From the NCBI GenBank assembly GCA_022563075.1, contig JADFOC010000092.1, forward strand, positions 1-8,303: a stretch of DNA of 8,303 nucleotides. The letters run 5' to 3'. How positions within the stretch are numbered: position 1 is the stretch's first letter; each line of letters opens with the position of its first letter. Made by a program: the position numbers and the translations under genes. Below the pieces are notes generated by a model that saw only the letters and a list, made by a program, of their open reading frames with translations, did not search any database and was not told the DNA's origin. The stretch is from Pseudomonadota bacterium (GTDB lineage: Bacteria > Pseudomonadota > Gammaproteobacteria > Pseudomonadales > Pseudohongiellaceae). Shown here one piece after another: positions 1 to 5,715 of this stretch.

Positions 1-79
1 CATGTATGAGTCCTGGGGCGGGGGTTTTATCAATGAACAACGCTGGATTGAGACAGTCTTCGATAGCTACCCACGATAG
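1..79 (+). CDS. 3' end of an unrecognised protein-coding gene (partial)
   Basis: An open frame runs in from the left edge and ends at TAG 77-79. It gives about 25 residues ending in ESWGGGFINEQRWIETVF and then DSYPR. The aromatic, glycine-rich, ordered-looking sequence, followed at once by a strong terminator hairpin, fits the true C-terminus of a gene that begins outside the window. The ATG at 2-4 could be an internal methionine. I do not recognise the family, and no function is assigned. Confidence 0.55.
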   Translation, partial: MYESWGGGFINEQRWIETVFDSYPR

Positions 80-84
80 AATTG

Positions 85-112
85 ACGGGTCTGCGTACAA
101 GCGCAGACCCGT
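85..112 (+). terminator. Hairpin terminator after the partial gene
   Basis: A perfect 11-bp inverted repeat (arms ACGGGTCTGCG at 85-95 and CGCAGACCCGT at 102-112) closes a six-base loop. It starts six bases after the stop at 79. The GC-rich stem and its position support Rho-independent termination of the upstream gene. The downstream tract (TTCACTTC) is only moderately T-rich, so termination may be incomplete. Confidence 0.7.
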
Positions 113-170
113 TCACTTCATGCCTTCAAATTCAAACCCGCTATAGCAAGCTGATGGGGGTTCTTTCCCA

Positions 171-719
171 TTGCAAACTGATTTATCCAAGCTACAACAA
201 TTCAAGCGCCGGGTGAGCTGGTCCCATGCCCAGCTTGGGATTTCCCCGGATTATGGGCAGAACTGCGGGTTGACACTCTGTCCCGAACCGGAAGAGCTGG
301 TAGACACCGAGCTGGATTTTTACCAACGACCGCAGAAACTGGTGGCTGCGGCCCTGCGATCATGGTCTTCGATGCGGGCCGCCGCCGCCGCCGACGGGGT
401 TTCCCTGTTCCTGGTTTCCGCCTTTCGCAGCGTCGAGTATCAGCATGAACTCATCGCAGCAAAGCTCGAAAAAGGCCAATTAATCGAGCAGATTTTGCGC
501 GTCAATGCGGCACCTGGATTCAGTGAGCATCACTCTGGGCGGGCCCTCGATCTCGGTACTTCGGGTTGCGATGCCCTGGTTGAGGAATTTGAAAATACAG
601 AGGCATTTCAGTGGCTTATGGAAAATTCCGCCGCCTACAATTTCTATCTTAGTTATCCCCGCAACCACGCTTCAGGCATAGATTATGAACCCTGGCACTG
701 GTGTTTTCAGCAGGGATGA
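171..719 (+). CDS. M15 family (VanY/LdcB-type) zinc D-Ala carboxypeptidase-like protein, no signal peptide
   Basis: This 182-residue protein is predicted to be a zinc peptidase that trims D-amino acids from peptidoglycan stem peptides. Visible motifs are SAFRS at 83-87, the family signature SEHHSGRALD at 118-127 (zinc ligands H120 and D127) and EPWHW at 173-177 (catalytic base E173, third ligand H176). The catalytic domain spans roughly 45-180, so the protein is little more than that domain. The start is TTG at 171: the frame is closed by TAG at 144-146 and has no ATG or GTG between that stop and 171. GGGGG at 156-160 is a weak ribosome-binding site. GTG at 213 is an alternative start. The N-terminus (MQTDLSKLQQFKRR) has no hydrophobic segment, lipobox or Sec signal, which is odd for an enzyme acting on cell wall. 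It may act in the cytoplasm, for example on recycled muropeptides, or leave by another route. Whether it prefers D,D- or L,D-substrates cannot be read from the sequence. Confidence 0.88.
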   Translation: MQTDLSKLQQFKRRVSWSHAQLGISPDYGQNCGLTLCPEPEELVDTELDFYQRPQKLVAAALRSWSSMRAAAAADGVSLFLVSAFRSVEYQHELIAAKLEKGQLIEQILRVNAAPGFSEHHSGRALDLGTSGCDALVEEFENTEAFQWLMENSAAYNFYLSYPRNHASGIDYEPWHWCFQQG

Positions 720-1003
720 CAAAGGCATCTGAAAGGGGTAATCTGAAATCCAGCAGTAGAAGGAAAGGGGATGTTAGAGAACCAATACGCGGTGCAGTGT
801 AGAACGCTCCTCCTAGGTACTTTGGTATTTAGCTGTTCTCCTCAAACCCAATTTCCCTTTATTTTGGCTTCCCGTAATCCATATCAACCCCGGGCTTGCA
901 GTGCGATTTCACACCGGCGCGGCAGATCAAATCATTCGCCGCTGCCATCAGTCATGTTGCCCAGTCATGAGAAACAGGTGGTTCATTCAAACCGTGGTGC
1001 AGA

Positions 1004-1036
1004 ACAGTCTGGGCTGACCGCCACGGGGCTGTTTTT
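1004..1036 (+). terminator. Possible intrinsic terminator in the intergenic region
   Basis: ACAGTC (1004-1009) can pair with GGCTGT (1027-1032), with one G-T pair. An inner TGGG pairs with CCA-side bases around a five-base loop, with small bulges on the 3' side. A run of five T (1032-1036) follows directly. It sits about 285 bases after the peptidase stop, so it would end either a long 3' UTR or a separate short transcript. The bulged stem makes this tentative. Confidence 0.3.
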
Positions 1037-1112
1037 GACTATCCCTGGCCGCATTGTCAATCGAGTCATAAATTGATGCTACGCAAAGTTTCGATAGTAA
1101 ACGGAGGTGACA

Positions 1113-1142
1113 ATGTTTAACGAGGATGAAGGTAATAGTTAG
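1113..1142 (+). CDS. Possible nine-residue upstream ORF (leader peptide) before the hpf-like gene
   Basis: ATG at 1113 opens a nine-codon frame (MFNEDEGNS) ending at TAG 1140-1142. It is preceded by GGAGGTGA at 1103-1110, an almost ideal match to the 16S rRNA 3' end. That is a stronger ribosome-binding site than the one before the hibernation factor gene 41 bases downstream. The peptide has no stalling or attenuation hallmark such as runs of a single amino acid. It may be a translated leader that tunes the downstream gene, or a chance ORF behind a standby ribosome site. Confidence 0.3.
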   Translation: MFNEDEGNS

Positions 1143-1183
1143 GCGCAAGCCATGTTTTGAACGTACCAAGGAGAAAGTGTTTT

Positions 1184-1555
1184 ATGACTAATGAATTCCA
1201 AGTTGTTTTCCACAACATTGATCAATCAAACGCTCTGACAGACTTAGTACAGAAGCGTATTATGAAACTGGAGCGATATTGCGATCAAATCATCACCGGT
1301 CGGGTTGTATTGGATTCACCACACAATAATCATCACAAGGGTAAGGTGTATTCAGTTGGACTGGAAATTCATACTCCTTCCCGCGAAGTCCGTGTTAATC
1401 AAGAACAGCATGACAATCACGCGCATGAAGATTTATACATTGCAATAAGAGACGCATTCAACGCCGCCGAGCGGCAACTGAAATCAGTCGGCAAAAAACA
1501 TCGCAAGGTTTCGGCTCTCAAAGAAATCGATAGTTATGATGATCAAGCCGCCTGA
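1184..1555 (+). CDS. HPF/RaiA (S30AE) family ribosome-associated hibernation factor
   Basis: This 123-residue protein belongs to the family that binds the 30S decoding centre and stabilises idle ribosomes in stationary phase or stress. The S30AE fold spans about 5-105: strand FQVVFHNID (5-13), helix containing VQKRIMKLERY (22-32), strand ITGRVVLDSPH (37-47), and the second helix YIAIRDAFNAAERQLK (85-100). The HHKGKVYSVGLEI stretch (50-62) and the HAHEDLYIAIRDAF segment (79-92) resemble the proteobacterial subtype often annotated only as an HPF/RaiA family ribosome-associated protein, rather than E. coli Hpf or RaiA. Related proteins can carry a C-terminal cold-shock domain; here the chain stops after a short acidic tail. 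ATG 1184 is chosen because AAGGAG lies at 1168-1173, ten bases upstream; a frame extension to 1157 would bury that site. It is followed after 12 bases by the DUF1244 gene, which suggests co-transcription. Confidence 0.85.
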   Translation: MTNEFQVVFHNIDQSNALTDLVQKRIMKLERYCDQIITGRVVLDSPHNNHHKGKVYSVGLEIHTPSREVRVNQEQHDNHAHEDLYIAIRDAFNAAERQLKSVGKKHRKVSALKEIDSYDDQAA

Positions 1556-1567
1556 CGGAAATTTGGT

Positions 1568-1864
1568 ATGACTATGAATGAGCAGGATCGACTAGAGATT
1601 GAAGCAGCCACATTCAGGAAACTGTTGAATCACCTGGATACGCACAAAGAGGTGCAGAACATCGATCTAATGAACCTGGCGAGCTTCTGTCGAAACTGCT
1701 TATCCAAATGGTACCGAGCAGAAGCGCAGACGCGGGGCATCGAGATAGACTACGAGAGCGCCAGAGAAATAGTCTATGGCATGCCCTATTCGGAGTGGAA
1801 GTCCAAGTATCAGCAAGAAGCCACTGCCGAACAACTAGAACAACTGAGCAAATCAACTAATTAG
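1568..1864 (+). CDS. DUF1244 family protein
   Basis: This 98-residue small soluble protein has the hallmarks of DUF1244: an N-terminal helix with EIEAATFRKLLNHL (10-23), the central NIDLMNLASFCRNCLSKWYR block (31-50) and REIVYGMPYSEWK (66-78). C41 and C44 form a CxxC pair inside the most conserved block and could bind a metal or be redox-active, although no biochemical role is established to my knowledge. The length matches the usual size of about 95-110 residues. There is no signal peptide or membrane segment, so it is probably cytoplasmic. ATG 1568 or 1574 could be the start; GGAA at 1557-1560 is a weak ribosome-binding site for the former. The 12-base gap after the hibernation factor gene implies one transcript. 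The gene stops 28 bases before the end of the convergent regulator gene. Confidence 0.85.
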   Translation: MTMNEQDRLEIEAATFRKLLNHLDTHKEVQNIDLMNLASFCRNCLSKWYRAEAQTRGIEIDYESAREIVYGMPYSEWKSKYQQEATAEQLEQLSKSTN

Positions 1865-1876
1865 GAAATCTCCAAA

Positions 1877-1910
1877 CAGCAGTCGGTTCAGGTCAATGAG
1901 CTGACTGCTG
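1877..1910. terminator. 14-bp hairpin between convergent genes, candidate bidirectional terminator
   Basis: CAGCAGTCGGTTCA (1877-1890) pairs along its whole length with TGAGCTGACTGCTG (1897-1910), eight outer pairs being perfect and two inner pairs G-T, around a six-base loop. It lies 12 bases after the DUF1244 stop and overlaps the last six codons, including the stop, of the GlxA-type regulator. Read on the minus strand it is followed by TTTGGAGATTT, and on the plus strand by CCTGCTCTCC, so neither side has a classic long U-tract. Confidence 0.55.
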
Positions 1911-2900
1911 CCTGCTCTCCGCGACAAATAATTTATTCCTTACCAGCCTGCGATACTCATTGGGTGTCACGGCATTGAGTTTCTTAAAGAGTCCGGCGAA
2001 ATAGCTTGCGTCCTGATAACCAACTTTGTCTGCCACTTCGGATACCGACAAATTGCTTTTTTTAAGTAACTCTTTGGCGTGACTGATTCGTATTTCCTGC
2101 AAGTATTGCAGTGGCGCCGTATTCGTCGCTAGTCTAAATCTGCGATTCAGGGATCGCACACCCATCCTGAAGCTGTCGGCGACCTCAGAAACGTGAATTT
2201 GCGCAGAATAATTCTCCTGTAGCCACTCCTGCACTTTTATGATCACTTCGTCATGGTGTGTGCTGTGTTGGTCCTCACCCAATAATAATGATTCGTAGGA
2301 ACGTTTTAATTCATGGGTGAAATGACGCGATATTTCATTGGCAATAGATTCGCCATAGAGTTGCTCGATGAAGTGCAACATGATGTCCCTGGCGGCATTT
2401 ACGCTACCCGTGCAATACAAATTGTCGGCGTAAGTGATGAATCGTTTGCGCTGTAATTTAACGCGCGGGTAGTGGCGTTGAAATTGATCGAAGAAGCGCC
2501 AGTGGGTGGTGGCTGGCTTGCCATCCAATAGTCCTGCCGCCGCCAGAAAATGGCTGCCGGTGACGATCGAACAGATAGTAGATCCTTGGCGGAACTGTGT
2601 CTGCAGCCAGCTTAGCATTGCGCTGTATTTCCGCACCGATGCTCTCGGATTGCCCCAGATGCCCGGCACAAAAACAAGATCGGTCTTCGCAATTTCCTGC
2701 AGAGTCTTGTCGCACTGCATAATGAGGCCGCCACTCAGTTCCACCGTTTTGTCAGCAACGCAGGCCAGATCGATTGTGATCAATTTGCTGTGCTGTTTTC
2801 TGGCACGGCTAATGTCATTAGCGGCGCTTAACATTTCCAGCGGAATGGTGATGGTAGAACCAAGTGCTTTAGGTATCGTGATGATGGTTACATGCTTCAT
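1893..2900 (-). CDS. GlxA-type AraC family transcriptional regulator (DJ-1/PfpI sensor + AraC DNA-binding domain)
   Basis: The 335-residue protein has a DJ-1/PfpI-like sensor domain (about 1-190) joined to a C-terminal AraC domain (about 220-320). The sensor shows the family segment AAAGLLDGKPATTHWRF (120-136). The cysteine usually placed in the CTGAF elbow appears to be replaced by valine (V113 in VTGSHF), with another cysteine at C110, so a ligand-sensing rather than enzymatic role is likely. The two helix-turn-helix units lie around 237-258 (VSEVADSFRMGVRSLNRRF) and 285-307 (SVSEVADKVGYQDASYFAGLF), followed by TPNEYRR (312-318). I start at ATG 2900 because the conserved domain begins there (MKHVTIITIP). 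An in-frame GTG at 2948 would overlap greB. No good ribosome-binding site precedes 2900, so it may depend on translation of greB, which ends ten bases upstream. The effector and targets are unknown; the adjacent dehalogenase gene is a reasonable candidate target. Confidence 0.85.
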   Translation of the reverse strand: MKHVTIITIPKALGSTITIPLEMLSAANDISRARKQHSKLITIDLACVADKTVELSGGLIMQCDKTLQEIAKTDLVFVPGIWGNPRASVRKYSAMLSWLQTQFRQGSTICSIVTGSHFLAAAGLLDGKPATTHWRFFDQFQRHYPRVKLQRKRFITYADNLYCTGSVNAARDIMLHFIEQLYGESIANEISRHFTHELKRSYESLLLGEDQHSTHHDEVIIKVQEWLQENYSAQIHVSEVADSFRMGVRSLNRRFRLATNTAPLQYLQEIRISHAKELLKKSNLSVSEVADKVGYQDASYFAGLFKKLNAVTPNEYRRLVRNKLFVAESRQQSAH

Positions 2901-2910
2901 CTTAGCCGGA

Positions 2911-3420
2911 CTAGTCGGAGCTTCCCGAGTAGTCAATTGCAAGTACACAGTAACGTTTGCGGCCGATAGGGGACTCGATTTCTATTTCGCTGTCAACTGT
3001 CTTACCAAGCAGGGCGCGGCCCAAGGGGGCATCAATACTTATATAGCCCAGTTGAGGATTTATCTCGTCAGGTCCAACTAAACGATAACGAACTGAGTTT
3101 TCTTCATCGTCCTCCAGTGTCACCGTAGCGCCGAAATAAATCTTACTGACATCGTCGGGCGGATCTGAAACAACGATCATTTCTTCCAGTCGTTTGCGTA
3201 AGTATCGAACCCGGCGATCGATTTCACGTAATCGTTTTTTACCGTAGATATAGTCCGCGTTTTCGGAGCGATCTCCCATTGCGGCGGCCTCAGATACAGA
3301 TTGAGTCACTTGCGGCCTTTCGACTTTCCATAGTCGATGCAATTCTTCCTTGAGCTGTGTTTCACCTTCTGCCGTGATGTATTTCGATCCTGCTGGCTGT
3401 GGTGGACGATATCTGCTCAT
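2911..3420 (-). CDS. greB: Transcription elongation factor GreB
   Basis: GreB binds the secondary channel of RNA polymerase and stimulates cleavage of backtracked transcripts. The 169-residue protein has the N-terminal coiled coil (about 15-85) with the tip motif GDRSENADY (49-57), whose acidic D50 and E53 chelate the catalytic magnesium. After it comes KKRLREIDRRVRYL (61-74), typical of GreB rather than GreA. The FKBP-like C-terminal domain spans about 92-165 (YFGATV, RYRLVGPDEI, GYISIDAPLGRALLG). It is about ten residues longer than E. coli GreB, mostly at the N-terminus (SRYRPPQPAGSKY). ATG 3420 is the natural start, although no clear Shine-Dalgarno sequence precedes it. It lies 21 bases after the dehalogenase gene and 10 bases before the GlxA-type regulator gene, so the three are probably one transcript. 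Confidence 0.95.
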   Translation of the reverse strand: MSRYRPPQPAGSKYITAEGETQLKEELHRLWKVERPQVTQSVSEAAAMGDRSENADYIYGKKRLREIDRRVRYLRKRLEEMIVVSDPPDDVSKIYFGATVTLEDDEENSVRYRLVGPDEINPQLGYISIDAPLGRALLGKTVDSEIEIESPIGRKRYCVLAIDYSGSSD

Positions 3421-3441
3421 GATAATTAAAGTGGTCGAGGA

Positions 3442-4425
3442 CTACTGAATTGCACGTCGGTGCCATTCCACCATGCCACGACCGATTGCCTGTGGATTGT
3501 CTTCCTGGATGTAATGCCTGCCATAGCCGATGAACTGAGTTTCAACGTTGCGGTAGTTTTCGATCATCCATTGCGCCGTTGCAGCATTTATCATGGTGCC
3601 AGGATCGGCATATTGCACCAATTTGGGGATTGGGGACGCGCGTAACCAGGCACCGATCTTTTCTACGACTGCAACATTTCGTGCAGGTTCTCCCGCAATG
3701 GGAAGCTCATTTGGCCAGACGTAAATGGGAAATCGGGTTTCCGGTGTAAGGAAAGGAGCTCGGTATACTTCTTTTTCTGCATCGCTAAAGGAACGAGTCA
3801 CGGCACCATTGAATAGTATCCCCTCAATAAACATATTCTGTTCGATCAGCAGTTGCTTTCCGCTATCTGGATTTCTCAGGTTGGCGAAAAATCCTGCTTC
3901 CTCTCTCGGGAATGCTGGAGGGATAAGCGCTTCCAGCATGACAATGCCTTTCACATTGGGGGAATTCAGCATCGCATAGTTCAGACCCAGGACGGAGCCC
4001 CAATCGTGAACGACGAGAATGATGTCCTTTAGTTCTATGGCGTCGATGAATGCCTCAATAAATTGGTAGTGAGTCTGAAATGTGTAATCTAATTCCATCG
4101 GCTGATCTGATTTTCCAAAGCCTATATTGTCAACCGCAACGATTCGGTGATGTGGTTTCACATAGCGCATGACATTGCGCCATAGATAAGAGGAAGTGGG
4201 GTTCCCATGTAAGAATAAAAAAGTATCACCCTCACTATTGCCTTCATCGATGTAATGCAGCCGATAACCATGCACCGCTACAAATTTGGATTGGTAGGGG
4301 AATTCGGCTGAGAATACACCTGTACGTGGATCCTGTTGTTGCTGCCCATGGGAATATCCTGCGAATGAGATTAGCAAAGTGAATAGTACGGATAACTTTC
4401 GAAATCTGGACAGTTTGTTTTGCAC
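3442..4425 (-). CDS. Haloalkane dehalogenase-like alpha/beta hydrolase (HLD-II type) with predicted signal peptide
   Basis: Predicted to hydrolyse carbon-halogen bonds of haloalkanes to alcohols and halide. The 327-residue chain matches the HLD-II subgroup (DhaA-like): HGNPTSSYLWRN (73-84) with N75 as a halide-stabilising residue, VVHDWGSVLG (138-147) with nucleophile D141 and second halide ligand W142, E165 in VMLEALIPP as catalytic acid, and H304 in GRHYIQEDNP (302-311) as base. PNELPIAGEPA (238-248) is also characteristic. All five catalytic positions are present. Residues 1-27 form a likely Sec signal: basic KLSRFRK, hydrophobic LSVLFTLLISFAG, then SHG before a QQQQ stretch, so the enzyme is probably periplasmic. 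The start is GTG 4425, with AGGAG at 4432-4436 six bases upstream. It leads greB and the GlxA-type regulator gene. Real substrates cannot be inferred; a related hydrolase activity is possible. Confidence 0.87.
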   Translation of the reverse strand: MQNKLSRFRKLSVLFTLLISFAGYSHGQQQQDPRTGVFSAEFPYQSKFVAVHGYRLHYIDEGNSEGDTFLFLHGNPTSSYLWRNVMRYVKPHHRIVAVDNIGFGKSDQPMELDYTFQTHYQFIEAFIDAIELKDIILVVHDWGSVLGLNYAMLNSPNVKGIVMLEALIPPAFPREEAGFFANLRNPDSGKQLLIEQNMFIEGILFNGAVTRSFSDAEKEVYRAPFLTPETRFPIYVWPNELPIAGEPARNVAVVEKIGAWLRASPIPKLVQYADPGTMINAATAQWMIENYRNVETQFIGYGRHYIQEDNPQAIGRGMVEWHRRAIQ

Positions 4426-4431
4426 GATGTT

Positions 4432-4436
4432 CTCCT
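4432..4436 (-). promoter_or_regulatory. Ribosome-binding site fixing the GTG start of the dehalogenase gene
   Basis: AGGAG on the minus strand lies six bases before GTG 4425. No in-frame ATG is placed suitably, and this start includes a complete signal peptide, so it supports both the start and the export prediction. The surrounding gap to dinB (4426-4502, 77 bases) must hold any promoter for the dehalogenase-greB-regulator group; I saw no convincing -35/-10 pair in it. Confidence 0.6.
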
Positions 4437-4502
4437 AGGTGAGCTTTACCCCGAGTATGACCGGTTCGATAAGTAATTTGTTGAAATTAAACCAAGGGAG
4501 CC

Positions 4503-5594
4503 TCAAACATCCTGATCCAGTGTTAGGGTTAACTGGTCCGCCTCATTGGGATTCGAGTCGATTTCCTGTTTTGGCAACAGTCTCACGCCCATGCCCAGCA
4601 GTCGCACCGGTCTCTCGCCGCGGGAAAAGCCTTCTTCACACAGTTTCACAAAATTGTCCATGGTTGCAGTATTCGATACCATTTCCACCGTAGTGTGCAC
4701 AAAGTCATGAAATTTGATCTTGATGAACTGCTTGTGCACTCGATATTCATCGCCTAGCTTATTCAGTCTCTTGGCCAGCTGCAGTTCAAGCTGTGGCAAC
4801 TCTTCCAGACAGCTCTGCAAGGTGGGCAGATCCACGGCGAAGGTGTTTTCGACACTCACCGATTTCCTAATCCGCTCAGTCTGAACCGGCCGATCATCGA
4901 TCCCCATACTCAGTTCATGCAGGCGTTCACCAAAACTGCCAAAATACTCACGCAATTGTTCTGCATCCAGTTGCCTAAGATCGTTGCAATTCTCGATACC
5001 TAGGCGCTTCATCTTGCTCGCGGTGACCTTGCCAACGCCCGGTAATTTGTGCACCGGCAATTTCGCGACAAATCCATTCACTTGATTCGGGGTAATCACG
5101 AATTGGCCATCCGGCTTATTCCAGTCACTGGCGATCTTTGCCAGGAATTTATTAGATGCAATGCCGGCTGAAATTGTGATTTTAACTTCATCCCTTACTT
5201 GTTGGCGGATAGCGTCTGCGATTAATGTGGCACTACCTTGGTAGTGTGAGGATTCGCTGACATCTAGAAAAGCCTCATCCAGAGAGAGTGGCTCTATGAC
5301 GGAGGTATAGTGTCGAAAAATTTCGAGAATTTGTTGCGATGCCCGTCGGTACTTTTCCATATCCGGTCGGATAATGATCAAGTCTGGACAGTGTTTTCGT
5401 GCTGTCGCTGCAGGCATGGCAGAGTGAATGCCAAATTCTCTGGCTGTATAATTGCAGGTCGCGACTACACCGCGGCGATCTGGGGATCCCCCTACCGCGA
5501 TTGGCTTGCCTACCAATTCGGGGTTATCACGCATTTCTATCGAGGCATAGAAACAATCGCAATCGCAATGAATAATTTTGCGTGGGGGAGTCAT
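4503..5594 (-). CDS. dinB: DNA polymerase IV (Y-family translesion polymerase)
   Basis: This is an error-prone polymerase that bypasses DNA lesions. The 363 residues cover the whole family architecture: palm/fingers with IIHCDCDCFYASIE (7-20) carrying metal ligand D11 and probable steric-gate Y16, and EPLSLDEAFLDV (101-112) carrying D106 and E107. A helix-hairpin-helix thumb (LPVHKLPGVGKVTASKMKRLGI, 179-200) and a little-finger domain (about 244-345) follow. The C-terminus has QLTLTL (354-359), a match to the QLxLxL sliding-clamp binding peptide, so clamp recruitment is expected. Length agrees with E. coli Pol IV (351 residues) plus a short linker. ATG 5594 has no recognisable Shine-Dalgarno sequence. 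I found no CTGT-N8-ACAG LexA box in the 121 bases upstream, so classical SOS control is not evident. It lies 121 bases after serC and 77 bases before the dehalogenase gene, on the same strand. Confidence 0.95.
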   Translation of the reverse strand: MTPPRKIIHCDCDCFYASIEMRDNPELVGKPIAVGGSPDRRGVVATCNYTAREFGIHSAMPAATARKHCPDLIIIRPDMEKYRRASQQILEIFRHYTSVIEPLSLDEAFLDVSESSHYQGSATLIADAIRQQVRDEVKITISAGIASNKFLAKIASDWNKPDGQFVITPNQVNGFVAKLPVHKLPGVGKVTASKMKRLGIENCNDLRQLDAEQLREYFGSFGERLHELSMGIDDRPVQTERIRKSVSVENTFAVDLPTLQSCLEELPQLELQLAKRLNKLGDEYRVHKQFIKIKFHDFVHTTVEMVSNTATMDNFVKLCEEGFSRGERPVRLLGMGVRLLPKQEIDSNPNEADQLTLTLDQDV

Positions 5595-5666
5595 TTGAAT
5601 GTTGTGTCGCGAACTTCAAACAAGGCTACAACCGATCTCAACATACTAACCCGAATACCGCTTAGT

Positions 5667-5709
5667 GGTTCAATCTATTGAAACCGAGAATGGTTGCAGC
5701 GATACAACC
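5667..5709 (-). terminator. Two small hairpins after serC, weak terminator or attenuator candidate
   Basis: Read on the minus strand, a five-bp stem GGTTG/CAACC (5692-5709, eight-base loop) starts seven bases after the serC stop. A second stem follows, GGTTTCAA/TTGAACC with one bulged base and a four-base loop (5667-5685). Neither has a U-tract. They could slow or process the transcript between serC and dinB, or be chance. Confidence 0.25.
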
Positions 5710-5715
5710 GATCAG

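Larger units (their letters stand above)
720..1183. other. 464-base region without a convincing gene, leader of the hpf-like gene
   Basis: No conserved protein is seen on either strand. A 101-codon plus-strand frame (771-1076) has a plausible AGGA six bases before its ATG. Its translation is rich in Ser, Arg, His and Pro without recognisable motifs, and it runs through a terminator-like hairpin near 1004-1036, so I do not call it a gene. The octamer GAAAGGGG occurs twice (731-738 and 763-770). The last 110 bases form the leader of the hibernation factor gene and hold a short ORF with a strong Shine-Dalgarno sequence. The region could also hide a small RNA ending at about 1036, but no family was recognised. 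Confidence 0.5.

Noticed and set aside
771..1076. 101-codon plus-strand frame with an AGGA sequence before its ATG and a weak lipobox-like LVFSC
   Set aside because: The translation has no recognisable domain, is skewed to Ser, Arg, His and Pro, and reads through a terminator-like hairpin. It is kept only as a remark under the intergenic region.
1157..1183. Upstream TTG start at 1157 for the hpf-like gene
   Set aside because: It would translate through the AAGGAG ribosome-binding site that serves ATG 1184, and family members begin near the latter.
2901..2948. GTG start at 2948 giving a 351-residue GlxA-type regulator
   Set aside because: It would add 16 non-conserved residues and overlap the end of greB; the domain starts naturally at ATG 2900.
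2506..3081. 191-codon plus-strand frame opposite the GlxA-type regulator and greB
   Set aside because: It spans two well-supported genes on the other strand and has no family resemblance or ribosome-binding site.
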